Position numbers and translations under genes: made by a program
Notes under the pieces: generated by a model
Told to the model about the DNA's origin: nothing
Databases searched by the model: none
Seen by the model: only the letters and a program-made list of their open reading frames with translations
Assembly (NCBI GenBank): GCA_963575745.1
Contig: CAUYUJ010003048.1
Span: 17,501-60,000 of the forward strand
From: Prorocentrum cordatum
Taxonomy: Eukaryota > Sar > Dinophyceae > Prorocentrales > Prorocentraceae
DNA length: 42,500 bases
Direction of reading: 5' to 3'
Shown: piece after piece, positions 1 through 10,339 of the stretch
Layout: every line of letters begins with the position of its first letter
How positions within the stretch are numbered: position 1 is the stretch's first letter

Positions 1-175
1 CGCCTGAACTCGGTCTGCTATCAGCACTGGGGCCGAAAAACTATTCATAATCTGCTAATCCTTTGGAGATGGTGATGGTTTCCTTTAGCCTGTTCGGCGC
101 AGCAATCGGAAGGTCAACATACGCGCTAGCTCAAAGTGTCCAGACGCCTCAACTGGGTTTGGGGTGTCTGTTTTT
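1..175 (+). repeat. end of a 175-bp satellite array
   Basis: Last monomer of a tandem array. It carries the recurring phrases GCCTGAACTCGGTCTGCTAT and GGAGATGGTGATGG, which recur about every 165-180 bp in the other arrays of this window. The array enters from the left edge and runs into the pyrimidine-rich P module. No coding signal is seen. Confidence 0.85.
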
Positions 176-334
176 TTCAGAGATGCTTCTTTCTCACTGC
201 TTCTTCTCTTCGCGACCTGTTCCATGCGACCCCGCCCTCGCGCGCGCAATGCGAGATTGCGGCGCTCGCATTGCACGAGGAAGCTCTACGAGTTCCCGGC
301 GGTAACCAAGGTTGACGGTTTACCGCCGGCTCCC
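176..334 (+). repeat. P module plus unoccupied T site
   Basis: Pyrimidine-rich stretch (TTCTTCTCTTC), then CCCTCGCGCGCGCAATGCGA and CGAGGAAGCTCTACGAG, then the T site at about 296-331: CCCGGCGGTAACC, AAGGTTGACGG, TTTACCGCCGG. The outer parts are inverted repeats of each other. Nothing is inserted here, so this copy is a reference 'empty site' for the occupied copies at 4.48, 8.97 and 13.06 kb. Confidence 0.8.
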
Positions 335-2111
335 AGTCGATGCCGAAGAGCTCTACGAGGAACTACGGACCTAAAATTTCTCTGCCAGACGCGCCATAGC
401 CCACCTCAGCTGCAAGAAAATCCTGGATCTTCAAACGAGTTCTCAAATATCTCAGAATTTTGAAAAACCGCCCAGTTCATCACATTGTCTGCCCAGTGCC
501 CGGTTTGCCAACTAGCTCCGCCCCGCGCCGGACTTCCTCTCGCAGATCGATCCACGAAGCTCTACGAGATCTATCTAAACATCTCAAGAAACGACGCCAG
601 CTCATCACATTGTCTGGGCTGGGTGGGTATGCTAAGGAGCGTTCCGACCACCGAGGGTGCCTCCACGTTTTTCGACATTAATATTGCACCTGCGAGCCTG
701 AGGATTTAACAGGCGAGCGCGGCACAACCCCTTCCACGTTACAGAAATAGTGGTTCCCGAAACGAAGTTTCAAATCTCTCAGAATCTTCAAAAAACCGAC
801 CCTAAGTCATCACATTGTCCGCCGGCGCCAAGTCGGCAAACTGGCGCCGGCGGTGAACCGTCAACCTGGTCACCGCCGGGAACCTCGTAGAGCTTCTTGC
901 ACGCGTAAGAGTGCTCAGAATCGAAGCAGACAGCTTCTCGGAGCATTTCTAGAACAGCGTCGCATTTGCATCGTTCGGTGTCAACCTGAGTGTGGTTCCT
1001 CCAAGTATTTTGATAGTAGAACTATCTCTAGAGAGTTGACGACTAATGCTGACGTGAAATTCTGATATCTCAAAATAAATTGTTAAATATATTTCAATTC
1101 TTTCGCAAAGCCGAGCCCAAGTTACCACATTGTCTTTCTGGTCGGGTCGACCAACTAGCTCCGCCCCGCGACGGAATTCCTCTAGCTCATCGAGAACGAA
1201 GAGCTGTCCGCCAGCGCCACGTCGGCCAACTAGCTGCACCACGCGCCGGAATTTTTCTAGCTCATCGTTGCCGAAGAGCTCTACGAGGTACTGGCGCCGG
1301 CGGTGAACCGTCAACCTGGTCACCGCCGGGAATCTCGTAGAGCTCCTTGCACGCGTAAGAGTGCTCAGAATCGAAGCCACCAGTTTCTCGGAGCATTTCT
1401 AGAAAAACGTCAAATTTGCATTTTTCGGTGTTAACCTGATGTCGGTTCCTCCAAATGTATCGATAGTGAAACTGTCTCTAGAGAGCTGATTCTCTCTGAG
1501 ACTTAAGTTGCAGCACTAATGCTCGACGTAAAAGTCTGATATTTCAAAATAAACGGTTAAAGCTTTTCAAATCTTAGCAAAATCGACCCCAGGTCGTCAC
1601 ATTGCCCGTTCTGGCGGGGTGGGCCAACTAGCTGCATCCCGCGCCGGAATTCCTCTAGCTCATCGATGCCGAAGAGCTCTACGAGGTACTGGCGCCGGCG
1701 GTGAAGCGTCAACCTGGTCGCCGCCGGGAACCTCGTAGAGCTCCTTGCACGCGTAAGGGTGCTCAGAATCGAAGCAGACAGCTTCTCGGAGCATTTCTAG
1801 AAAAACGTCAAATTTGCAATTTTCGGTGTCAACCTGATGTCGGTTGCTCCAGATGTTTCGATAGTAAACTCTCTCTGGGGAGCCGATTCTCTCACATAAT
1901 AAAGTTTGAACACTTATGCCGGTAGTGAAAATCTTGTTTCTCAAAATGAATTGGTAAATATCTTTCAAATCTTGGCAAAACCGAGCCCAACTTGTCACAT
2001 TGTCCATTCTGGTCTGGTCGACCAACTACCTCCACCCCGCGCCGCAATTCCTCTAGCTCATCGATAAACTGGCGCCGGCGGTGAACCGTCAACCTGGTCA
2101 CCGCCGGGAAC
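335..2111 (-). repeat. tandem U modules, inverted
   Basis: Several units of the U module, in the opposite orientation to most other copies. T-site copies on the minus strand start near 845, 1291, 1689 and 2069, giving spacings of about 450, 398 and 380 bp. Each unit contains CTCGTAGAGCTCCTTGCACG, then GTGCTCAGAATCGAAGC, then a TCACATTGTC block and the GAATTCCTCTAGCTCATCGA block. All frames are broken into short pieces, so I see no gene. Between 335 and 840 the units are more diverged. Confidence 0.8.
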
Positions 2112-2209
2112 ACTGCTTCTTCTTCTCCAGTCTTCCTTCATGAGACCGCGCCCTCGCGCGCGCAATGTGAGCTTGCCGCGCCCGCATTGCACGAGGAAGC
2201 TCTACGAGT
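2112..2209 (+). repeat. P module, T site interrupted
   Basis: Pyrimidine-rich start, CCCTCGCGCGCGCAATG, and GAGGAAGCTCTACGAGTTCC leading into CCGGCG. The T site then breaks off into unrelated sequence, and its second half reappears at about 2764. This marks an insertion that removed part of the left half of the target. Confidence 0.75.
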
Positions 2210-2765
2210 TCCCGGCGATCTCTTTCGAGTGCGGGTAGCACATTGAATTCATTGTGTGGCAAGTGTACTTGTTCCTTCCTCTATTCTCTTTGCTTCGTCG
2301 CCACATTTCTGACTGAATTGGACTTTGATTGTGACTGATGCCTCACGTGCGGAGCCTCACATCCAGGCGCATGCGTCGTGCTCGGGCCTGCCATCTGAGA
2401 TGGGTCCGATCAGCATCGCCATTCTCTTACATTCTTTGGTTTGTGCATGTTGTTTCTTTGATGGAAATATCGTAACACGGTCGGTTGTCGCATCATCGCT
2501 GTGTCTCTGAGGTTTCGACATACTTCGGACTTTGTGTTTGCATTGACTCTTGTCATGCCGTGTGTGTGTCGGGCATGCGCGCATGTTGGTATAAGAGCTC
2601 CGCGTGCTTTTCACTTTGTTCGGAATATGAGTTTCGCATGTGCCCACTTCCGCTCAAAGAGTGGTGGGTGTCTTGCCTGACTCTGTATGTCTGTATGCCG
2701 CCCTTTTTCCTGCTAGCGACTGGGCCTGACGGCCCGCATAGTCGATCGCAAAGACCGCAAAACCA
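2210..2765 (+). mobile_element. 5'-truncated LINE tail, family A
   Basis: Sequence placed between the two halves of a T site. Its last ~230 bp (GGTATAAGAGCTCCGC, CTCAAAGAGTGGTGGGTGTC, GCGACTGGGCCTGACGGCCC, GCAAAGACCGCAAAACC) match the ends of the insertions at 8975-9182 and 20020-20254. No coding remains; a short open frame in it looks accidental. The 3' end is a hairpin followed by short A-rich repeats rather than poly(A). The target copy after it is mutated (AAGTATGACGG). It is most simply a dead, 5'-truncated copy of a target-specific retrotransposon. Confidence 0.65.
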
Positions 2766-2985
2766 AGTATGACGGTTTACCGCCGGCTCCCAGTTGGCCC
2801 ACCTGGCCCGGGGACAATGTGAGAACTTTGGGTCGGTTGTGCTAGGGTTTGAAAGATATTTGAGAATTCATTTCGAGAAGCCAGATTTTTCGCACCTGTG
2901 AAAGACTAAGAGGGCCTCTGCGTCTTAATATGAGCTCCGTAGGCTATCAAAACACTTGGCGAAACGAACTGACTCGTAGAGCCTT
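2766..2985 (+). repeat. T half-site and U module
   Basis: GACGGTTTACCGCCGGCTCC followed by GGACAATGTGAGAACTTTGG, GCACCTGTGAAAGACTAAGA and GGCCTCTGCGTCTTAATATG. The same order is seen after the T sites at 4.70, 9.19 and 10.77 kb. Confidence 0.75.
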
Positions 2986-3200
2986 CCTAAGAGCGTTAGC
3001 GGCGAAGCAGAAGAGTAATTCCGGCGCGCTCGGGGGCTAGCTGGCAAAAAATCTCGACTTTTTTTTTTTTTTTTTTTTTGACCTGTTTAAATTTGACTTC
3101 TCTCGACATTCAACAATTCGTTTGATCTCAGGCCGGTCGCATGCCTAGTACTGCCAAAAAGCACTCCGGCGGGATCGGCTGTTTCGAGTCATCTTAACAG
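2986..3200 (+). repeat. H (head) module
   Basis: Starts with GAGCGTTAGCGGCGAAGCAG and TTCCGGCGCGCTCGGGGGCT, then a T run of about 20, then CTGCCAAAAAGCACTCCGGC and GGGATCGGCTGTTTC. This module stands immediately before the 175-bp array in every well-preserved copy. Confidence 0.75.
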
Positions 3201-4345
3201 GTGTTTTTTTTTTTTTTGGGGGGGTTCGCTTAACTCGTATGATAGCTACAGAGCTGGTAGGCGCACGTATCTAGAATCGTCAGGCGCGTTCGTCTGAAGT
3301 ATCCAGATGTCTGAACTCTGTCTGCTACTTGAGCTAGGTCCGCGAACCTATTCGTACCCCACTATTTTTAAACAAATATTGATGAGTTTCTTGTCTTTAC
3401 TCGAGCTGCAGATCGGCTACAGAGCTCTTCGACACAGGAATCGGAAGGAAATCATCAGGCTCGATAGTCTGACGTACCTAGACGCCTGAACTTGGTCTGC
3501 TATCAACGCTGGAGCCGCAAAACTATTCCTACTCTGCTAATTTTTGAGATGGTGATGGTTTTCTTCACTTGAGTCGAGCTGCAGATGAGCCACAGAGCTG
3601 TTCGGCACAGCAATCGGCAGGAAACCATCAGGCGCGCTTGTTAAAAGTATCTAGACGCCTGAAATCAGTCTGCTATCAGCGCCGGGGCCGCTATACTATT
3701 CGTACTCTGCTAATTTTTGAGATGGTGATGGTTTTCTCGACTTAACTCGAGCTGCAGATGCGCTACAGAGCTGTTCGGCACAGCCATGGGGAGGAAATCG
3801 CCAGGCGCGCGAGCCTAAAGTATCTAGACGCCTGACCTCGATCTGCTATCAGAGCTCCGTGCGAACAAATATTCGTACTCTGCTAATTTTTTCGAGATGG
3901 TGATGCTTTTCTTGCCTTAACTCGAGCTGTCGATGAGCTATTGAGCTGTTCGGCACAGCAGTCGGAAGGAAATCATCAGCCGCGGTAGTCTGAGGTATCT
4001 AGACGCCTGAACTCGGTCTGCTATTAGCGCTGGGGCTGAACAACTATTCGTAATCGGCTCTTTTTTTGGAGTTGTTTTTTTGTTTTGACTTAACGCGAGC
4101 TGTAGATAAGCTACAGAGCCTTTCGGCACTTCAATTGAAAGGCAATAATCGTGCGCGCTGGTTCAAATTTCTAGACGCTTGAACTCGGTCTGCTATCAGT
4201 ACTGGGGCCGAACAACTATTCGTATTCTGCTTTCTTTTAGAGATAGATGGTTTCCATTACGATGCAGCAATCGGAAGGAAATCAACAGGCGCGCTAGGTC
4301 AAAGTGTCCCGACGCCTGAACTCGGTTTGGTGTGTTGATTTTTTT
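3201..4345 (+). repeat. 175-bp satellite array
   Basis: About six to seven head-to-tail monomers. The phrase near CTCGGTCTGCTATCAG occurs at about 3316, 3491, 3665, 3838, 4013 and 4177. Monomers also share CTCGAGCTGCAGATGAGCTA, GTTCGGCACAGCAATCGGAA and GGAGATGGTGATGG. Divergence between monomers is visible, so this is an old array. Confidence 0.85.
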
Positions 4346-4484
4346 CCAGAGATGCTTTTCCCTCGTTCCTTCTTCTCCTCATGTCTTCTCCATGAGACCG
4401 CGCCCTCGCGCGCGCAATGCGAGATTGCCGCGCCCGCATTGCACGAGGGCGCTCTACGAGTTCCCGGCGGTAACCTGCTCCTCT
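4346..4484 (+). repeat. P module and left half of T site
   Basis: CCATGAGACCGCGCCCTCGC, GCGAGATTGCCGCGCCCGCA and GCTCTACGAGTTCCCGGCGG, ending in TAACC. The right half of the T site follows only at 4696, so an element sits between. Confidence 0.8.
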
Positions 4485-4695
4485 AACCTGTTCCTACACC
4501 TGTTGCTACACCTTTGCAATTTCACGTGTCGGGCTGCATCCTTTTCCTTGTTCCTGCATCCTATTCCGATGCCTATGCCTCAGTGGCTCGGCAGTGTGAT
4601 GATAAGAGATGCCTTCTCTAGCTACCCTGTGCTCCGTTTGGGAGTCTTAGGGCTCAGCTGTCACAGCTGTCCGCGCCCTGGCTCAAACTCAAAAA
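4485..4695 (+). mobile_element. 5'-truncated LINE tail, family C
   Basis: About 210 bp inserted in the T site. It matches nearly base for base the last ~200 bp of the element at 13,067-15,538: GCCTATGCCTCAGTGGCTCG, GATAAGAGATGCCTTCTCTA and GGGAGTCTTAGGGCTCAGCT. It carries the palindrome CAGCTGTCACAGCTG (4655-4669) and ends in CTCAAACTCAAAAACC. No protein frame remains. A very short copy of this kind is what aborted target-primed reverse transcription produces. Confidence 0.75.
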
Positions 4696-5030
4696 CCAAG
4701 GTTGACGGTTTACCGCCGGCTCCCAGTTGGTCGACCCGACCAGAAAAGAAGATGTGGTAACTTGGGCTCGGTTTTGCTAAGATTTGAAAGACATTCAACA
4801 ATTCATTTTGAGATAACAGATGTCTCGCACCTGTGAAAGACTATGAGGGCCTCTGCGTCTGAGCATGCGCTCAGTAGGCGCACTTTTACTATCATAACAC
4901 TTGGCGGGACCGACCTCGTATTGACATCAAAGAATGCAAACTGGAAGATTTTAAGAAAATCTTCTGCGAAGTTCTCTGCTTCGATTCTGAGCACTCTTAC
5001 GCGTGCAAGAAGCTCTACGAGGTTCCTGGC
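4696..5030 (+). repeat. T half-site and U module
   Basis: CCAAGGTTG at 4696-4704 is the 3' flank of the family C insertion. The U module follows (GGTCGGTTTTGCTAAG.., GCACCTGTGAAAGACTATGA, GAGCACTCTTACGCGTGCAA) and runs to a second T-like site at about 5025 (GAGGTTCCTGGC), which is itself interrupted by the reverse-transcriptase element. Confidence 0.75.
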
Positions 5031-5034
5031 TCAA

Positions 5035-7133
5035 GCTTCTGTGCTCAAGGCCTTACCGTGGGAAGCTCTTCGCCACGTTCTTGTCTGCTTTCAGAAACTG
5101 TATGAGAGTCAGATTGTTTCACCACATGCATGGAGGCGTACCTTTGTCAGTTTTATGTTGAAAGGACCGAGAGCGCGTAGCTTCGACGAGACTCGTGCTC
5201 TGGCTATGCTGTCGGTCTTCCGGAAATGCGTCAGTTGTTGTCTCACTATTCTGCTTGAATATCACATCAAGACGGTTGCGCCGAGTGGTTGTCAACTGTA
5301 TGGTTTTGTTGTGGGCCATACGTGTTATGAGGTTACCGCAACTTTGAAGCATCTCGCACGGCATGCTGTTCTTTGGAAGGAGGAGGATTGCCACATCGTC
5401 AAGTGTGACATCAAACAAGCTTTTGATTATCTCACGCTTCGGTCGGCTGTTGAGTCCCTGCTTGAATTGGTAGTGGATCCCTCTCTGGTGTATGCTATCT
5501 TTGAGGGGTACGCGCACAATGTTGCAGAGCTCTCTTTCCAGCAGTGTACCGTCGAGGGCATCAGTTGGGACACCTGTGTGCGCGCGGGCTCCATGGAGGC
5601 TCCTGCACTATGGGTGGCGAAATCATTGTGCATATTGGCGCCCATTGTTACACGGTGGCGTGATCGTGGCTATGGGGTGCAGCTTTCTCCTGAGGCATCC
5701 GAGTTGCTTGTCAATCACTGGTTCTGGGCTGACAATGTTATCTTAGTTGCATCCCGTCGGGCAGATATGTTGGCCATGCTCACTGACCTGACCATTGCAA
5801 TCCACCGACGCGGCTTCAGGTGGAAGGAGAGCTCTTTAGAATACCTTGCTTGTGGTTGTGCTGGACCTCCCAGTGCACTTCACATCTCTGTGTCTTTAGG
5901 CGATGATGAGAAGTCTTGCAATCCCAAGGATGAGGTCGTCAGGCCACAGGAACACACACACTTCTCTGAGCCTATTTCGCATACTATTCCGCAGGTTACT
6001 CAGACGATTGTTTTGGGCACAATGCTGGATATTGAGTTCTCAGATCATGCTGTTATACTTCATCGACTGAAGAAAGCACGACCGCGTTTTTGGAATGATG
6101 CTGATTTCTACACGAGCGCTGTCATTCCCATGGGCCGAAAGCTGCACGGTACCACGCCCGAGTTCGCTCCTGCTTCCTCTACGGTGTCGAGGGCACCACA
6201 TGTGATGCGAACAGTCTGACGATGATTCACCAGGAGGAGGGGAAGCTTCTCTCTGCGATGTGTCGCCGACGTAAGAGGGTGAACGAGACGTGGGGTGACT
6301 ATTGGAGTTCTCGGATCAGGCAAGCACGTATGTTGATGCTCAATTCTTCTCGTCCTTCACTTGTGCAGCTCGCCTTGTATCGGCAGTGGTTGTTTGCGAA
6401 GCATGTTGTATGCGCGGCTTTCGGTAATCTTGCTCAGCCTGAACGTGATGACCTCAGCCAAGGGATTTTATTTCGTGAACCTGAGTTGCCTCATGCACTG
6501 TGTGACCCGCCTGTCCCTCCTACCCCTGCTCCTGGGCAAAATCGTCGGAAGGTGATCTCAGATATGTATCGTAACGTTCGTCCGCGTCAGGAGGATCCGT
6601 CCCAGACGTCGTCGCATCCTGTCTCGGAGCCACCTGGTAAGCGAGCGCGCCAGAGTTTTACGCATAAGTGGGCCACTCCATCCATGCAGAGCGCGCTGTG
6701 TATGTTGCATGCGTCTGGGGAGTACACCGCACATCGTGATGCCATGGTACGTGCAGCTGGTGTTCGCGGTCGTGCTCTTTCACGTCGGTGTCCGCATCGA
6801 GTTATGCAGAGTCTCCAGCCTTGGTTCACTGTGTTTGAGGTCTCTCAAGGGCCTCATTGGGATCAGAGCATGTGTTGGACGGAGTTAGGTTGGAAAACCT
6901 TCTTAGTGGACACGCTGCAGCAGCTAATTTTACCTAAGATACTGGAATTCTGCTTGATACAAGATGCTATTTCAGGTACCCACTGGAAGGAGGAGGAGGA
7001 GAACAAAACGGAGGCTCAACAACAACGTGAAAACGATCGTGTTGCTAAAAGGATTGCTGCTCTGTATCATGATGAAACTAACTGGAGGATCAACCCTGGA
7101 TTGCTGGATTTAGAAATGAGGGGAGATGTGTAA
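5035..7133 (+). pseudogene. non-LTR reverse transcriptase, frameshifted
   Basis: A 5'-truncated reverse transcriptase of LINE type. Blocks visible in order are: W..TFVSFMLKGPRARSFDE (the fingers block that precedes the palm); GFVVGHTCYEV; motif A KCDIKQAFDYL at about 5401-5433; motif B GSMEAPALW at about 5587-5613; motif C WFWADN at 5719-5736; and motif D/E-like RGFRWKESSLEYL near 5809. Motif C normally reads [Y/F]xDD; here the second Asp is Asn, which would cripple catalysis. The first frame ends at 6219. The continuation LYGVEGTTCDANS is in another frame, so a frameshift lies at about 6125-6180. The second frame (to 7133) has the RRRKRVNETWGDYW block typical of the region after the palm in dinoflagellate-type LINEs, then a hydrophilic tail. 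There is no start codon, because the 5' end lies at the insertion boundary. Confidence 0.8.
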
Positions 7134-7339
7134 CACGTTGGCTGACGGGTAAAAACAGATGCTTGAATGAATTTTACAGCCAAACAATAGCTGCCATGCA
7201 AAATACTCTGTATTCCGTGTGTAAGCAGTTCCAGATCTGCAGTCCTGGGGCGGGCCGTGATATCTGGAAATGGGTCTATCGGGAGGGGAGCACTGAGGCG
7301 GACCACGAGACACATGTGGCCAGGGGCTGACTACATCAG

Positions 7340-7680
7340 ATGTGCGGTGGGATCTCTATACACTTTTTTCTATTCGTTCGGGTCAATATAGTGTACGCGC
7401 GGTGAGAGGCTCTTTTGATGGTGGCAGATGTGAGTTGGGCACATCATGCGGTTGGGTGATTGACATCTTTATCTCTGCTAATTTGCTTCCTGCTTCCCCC
7501 CCCCCTGGCCTTCCTCCCAAGCGTTGGCATCTCGGGGTTGCCAAGCGTGCTTTTATGCTCCCCTCCCACTGTACTGTCACCCAGGCGGAGCTTGCTGCAT
7601 CTGAGAGTTTATTGTCGGGAGTTGTTGATTTGTGCACACATATATGTAGATGGCACACTTCTTTTACAGCTTCGCTGCAT
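7340..7680 (+). pseudogene. RNase H domain remnant of the LINE
   Basis: Downstream of the reverse transcriptase and in another frame. Visible landmarks are FDGGRCELGTSCGWVID (first catalytic Asp and the glycine turn, about 7410) and CTVTQAELAASESLL (catalytic Glu in the T..[Q/N]AE helix, about 7576-7620). After a further frame change, HIYVDGTLLLQL resembles the third motif, where DS is usual. Order and spacing fit a retroelement RNase H, which cuts the RNA strand of the RNA-DNA hybrid. The frame changes and the weak third motif make it inactive. The same domain, better preserved at the start, occurs at about 19,800-20,044. Confidence 0.6.
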
Positions 7681-7732
7681 AATCCTGCCGCTTTAATCTT
7701 CCAGCTTCGCTGCCTCTGTACAGCGTCGCTGT
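7666..7732 (+). repeat. three small hairpins in the family B tail
   Basis: CAGCTTCGCTG-type inverted repeats at about 7666-7677, 7702-7712 and 7720-7732. The stem is ACAGC/GCTGT with a TTC or GTC loop. The 10.6-kb copy has the same three-fold set (10,622, 10,660, 10,680), so they belong to the element and may be the 3' RNA structure recognised by its enzyme. Confidence 0.6.
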
Positions 7733-7797
7733 TAGTATTCTCTGTGTCCTGGCCTGCTCTCAAGGGAGCTCGATTCGGCCAACGCAGACATCGCAGA

Positions 7798-8030
7798 CCA
7801 GGTTGACGGTTCACCGCCGGCGCCAGTTGGCAAGTTGTGTCATCTATTTAAGTTGAATTTCTCGACATTCAACCGTTCGTCAGAGCTGTAGTATTTTTCT
7901 CCTCACATTCGATCTTATTCCCGCTCGCCGTCTCAATCTCAGATCGATCGGGTACGTATTACTGCCAAAGAGCACTCAGGCGGGATCGGCTGTTTTTGTC
8001 ATCTTGGCAGATGCTGTGAGTTTCTGGTAC
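7798..8030 (+). repeat. T half-site and H module
   Basis: CCAGGTTGACGGTTCACCGC followed directly by the H module: TTCTCGACATTCAACCGTTC, then CTGCCAAAGAGCACTCAGGC and GGGATCGGCTGTTTTTG. The U module between T and H is missing here. Confidence 0.75.
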
Positions 8031-8850
8031 TTAACTCGAGCTGCAGGTTAGTTACAGAGCTTCTGGGCATACCTGATCGATTTGTAGTCGTCAGGCGCGC
8101 AGGTAGTTCTTCGAACTCGGTCTGCTATCAGAGCTAGGTCCGCGAAACTATTCGTAATATACGAATTTCTGTTTGAGATGATCATCAGTTTCTTGACTTA
8201 ACTCGCGCTGCAGATGAGCTATAGGGTTGTTTGGCACAGCGATCGGAATAACATCGTCAGGCGCGCTTGTTCAACGTATCCAGACGCCTGAACTCGGTCC
8301 GCTATCTTGTAAGGGTCAGAAGAACTGTTCCTACTTTGCTAAGAGTCTTCCAGAGATGGTGATGGTTTCTTGCTTAATTCGAGCTGGAGGTGATCTATAG
8401 AGCTGTTCGGCAGAGCAAGGAACGCAATCATCAGGCGCGCCAGTTTAACGTATCTAGACGCCTGAAATCGGTCTGCTATCAGCGCTGGGACCGAAACACT
8501 ATCCGTACTCTGCTAATTCTTGTGTAGATAGTGATCGTTTTCTTGACTTAACTCGAACTACAGATGCGCTACAGAGCTGTTCGGCACAACAATCGGAAGG
8601 CAATCATCATGCGCGCTGGTTCAAATTTCTAGACGCTTGAACTCGGTCTGCTATCAGTACTGGGCCGAACAACTATTCGTACTCTGCTTTCTTTTAGAGA
8701 TGGAGATGGTTCCCATGACTTAACTCGAGCTGCAGAGAAACTACAGCTGGTTGGCACAGATTCAGAAGGAATTTAGCTAGTTTCAAGTGCTCGAACTCGT
8801 CACGCTTTAGAGTTGGAACCAGACATTATTCGTATTCTATTTTTTTCCAG
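8031..8850 (+). repeat. 175-bp satellite array
   Basis: About four and a half monomers with the shared phrases GAACTCGGTCTGCTATCAG, AACTCG.GCTGCAGATGAGCT and GTTCGGCACA. The last monomer is truncated before the P module. Confidence 0.85.
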
Positions 8851-8974
8851 AGATGCTTTCTTCTCGCTCCTTCTTCTCCTCCGTCCTCCTCCATGAGACT
8901 GCGCGCTTGCGCGCGCAATTCGAGATTGCCACGCCCGCATTGCACGAGGAAGCTCTACGAGCTCCCGGCGGTAA
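8851..8974 (+). repeat. P module and left half of T site
   Basis: Pyrimidine-rich start, CCATGAGACTGCGCGCTTGC and GCTCTACGAGCTCCCGGCGG, ending in TAACCA at the insertion point. Confidence 0.8.
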
Positions 8975-9182
8975 CCAGCTGTGTGTGTGTGTGTGTCGGG
9001 CATGCGCGCATGTTGGTATAAGAGCTCCGCATGCTTTTCACTTTGTTCGAAATAGGAGTTTCGCATGTGCCCACTTTCGCTCAAAGAGTGGTGGGTGTCT
9101 TGCCTGACTCTGTATGCCGCCCGTTTTTCCTGCTTGCGACTGGGCCTGACGGCCCGCGTAGTCGATCGCAAAGACCGCAAAA
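8975..9182 (+). mobile_element. 5'-truncated LINE tail, family A
   Basis: About 208 bp between TAACCA and CCAAGGTTG. It begins in a short TG run and continues GGGCATGCGCGCATGTTGGT, AAGAGTGGTGGGTGTCTTGC, and the hairpin CGACT-GGGCC-TGAC-GGCCC-GCGT-AGTCG (9137-9164), ending CGCAAAGACCGCAAAACC. It is almost the same as the end of the 2210-2765 insertion. There is no coding content. Confidence 0.75.
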
Positions 9183-9516
9183 CCAAGGTTGACGGTTTAC
9201 CGCCGGCTCCAGTTGGCCCACCCGGCCCGGGCGGACAATGTGGTAACTTTGGGTCGGTTTTGCTAAGACTTGAAAGATATTTGACAATTGATTTTGAGAG
9301 ACCAGATTTTTCGCACCTGTGAAAGACTATGAGGGCCTCTGCGTCTTAATATGAGCTCCGTGGGCGCACTTTTACTATCAAAACACTTGTGGAACCAACT
9401 TCATGTCGACATGAAAATGCAGAATTGAAGATTTCACGAGCATCTTCTGCGAAGTTTCCTCCTTCGATTCTGAGCACTCTTACGCGCGCAAAGAGCTCTA
9501 TGAGGTTCCCGGCGGT
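9183..9516 (+). repeat. T half-site and U module
   Basis: CCAAGGTTGACGGTTTACCG, CCCGGGCGGACAATGTGGTA, GCACCTGTGAAAGACTATGA, GAGCACTCTTACGCGCGCAA, then TGAGGTTCCCGGCGGT, the left half of the next T site. Confidence 0.8.
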
Positions 9517-9963
9517 GACCAGGTTGCTGCTGTCCCTCCTCGGGGATCTCAGCGGTGGCCTGGCCCGTCGGGGGCTTCCTCAAGCCTGTCTCCTCAGGCT
9601 GCCCCCTGGGCGGCCGTGTGCGCGCGGGCGGGCCGTGCAATAAATTCGGGTACTTCGTCGGCTGCGACGACCTTCTCTCCTTGGCCTACAGATGATAGGT
9701 GCTGGAGGCCAGCTCTGTTTGGCATCAGAAGTGGGACTGACTTCAACGCATAGGCCGCTGTCGTCGCTTTGTACTTGTTTGTACTGCCTGCTTGCGCTTT
9801 CTCTATTATTGCTCTTGCACGCGTGTGTATTCTTTGACATTGAGGTACTTTGACAGTTCTGTGACATTGGAGTATCTTGAGATTGAGGTTCTCTGCATTG
9901 TATCGGCGTGCCTGTTTTCATTCTTTCTTTCTTTGAATCGTATCGATCAGAATTCAAGATACT

Positions 9964-10079
9964 TGAGTGCGTTATCAGACACTCAGTTATGCAGGTGATT
10001 CAAGATACTGAGTGCGTTATCAGACATTCAGTTATCCGAGAGTTACTTCTTGAGTGCGTTATCAGACATTCAGTTATCA
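9964..10079 (+). repeat. three 42-45-bp repeats in LINE UTR
   Basis: TGAGTGCGTTATCAGACA.TC starts at 9964, 10,009 and 10,051, each followed by AGTTAT. They lie inside the family B element, in a region with no protein frame. Confidence 0.7.
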
Positions 10080-10339
10080 CACATTTGACGTGAGCATACG
10101 ACTCTTGTCTTACCGCGGGTTGTTACGACATATTTCGGACTTTGTGTTTGCGTTGACTCTTGCCATGCTGTGTGTGTCGGACATGCGCGCATGTTGGTAT
10201 AAGAGCTCCGCGTGATCTTCACTTTGTTCGGAATTAGAGTTTTGCATTTGCCCACTCCCGCTCAAAGAGTGGTGGGTGTCTTGCCTGACTCTGTGCACAG
10301 TCGACCGCAAATTCGTTGTGTTTCACGTGCATGGTCGTT

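Larger units (their letters stand above)
5031..7797 (+). mobile_element. LINE copy with RT and RNase H, family B
   Basis: A 2.77-kb insertion in a T-like site. The left flank is host GAGGTTCCTGGC; the right flank is CCAGGTTGACGG at 7798. It contains a reverse-transcriptase frame, a C-terminal region, an RNase H remnant and a 3' tail with three small CAGCTTCGCTG hairpins. The tail matches that of the insertion ending at 10,759 (GGCCTGCTC..GGGAGCTCGAT, then CGCAGACC). The 5' end is truncated: there is no endonuclease domain and no 5' UTR. A frameshift in the coding part makes it inactive. Confidence 0.75.

Noticed and set aside
5023-5034. TGGCTCAAG at the RT insertion boundary, equal to the end of the dinoflagellate spliced leader
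   Set aside because: Only nine bases match, and the first four (TGGC) can be explained by the host phrase TTCC.GGC. The rest of the 22-base leader is absent.
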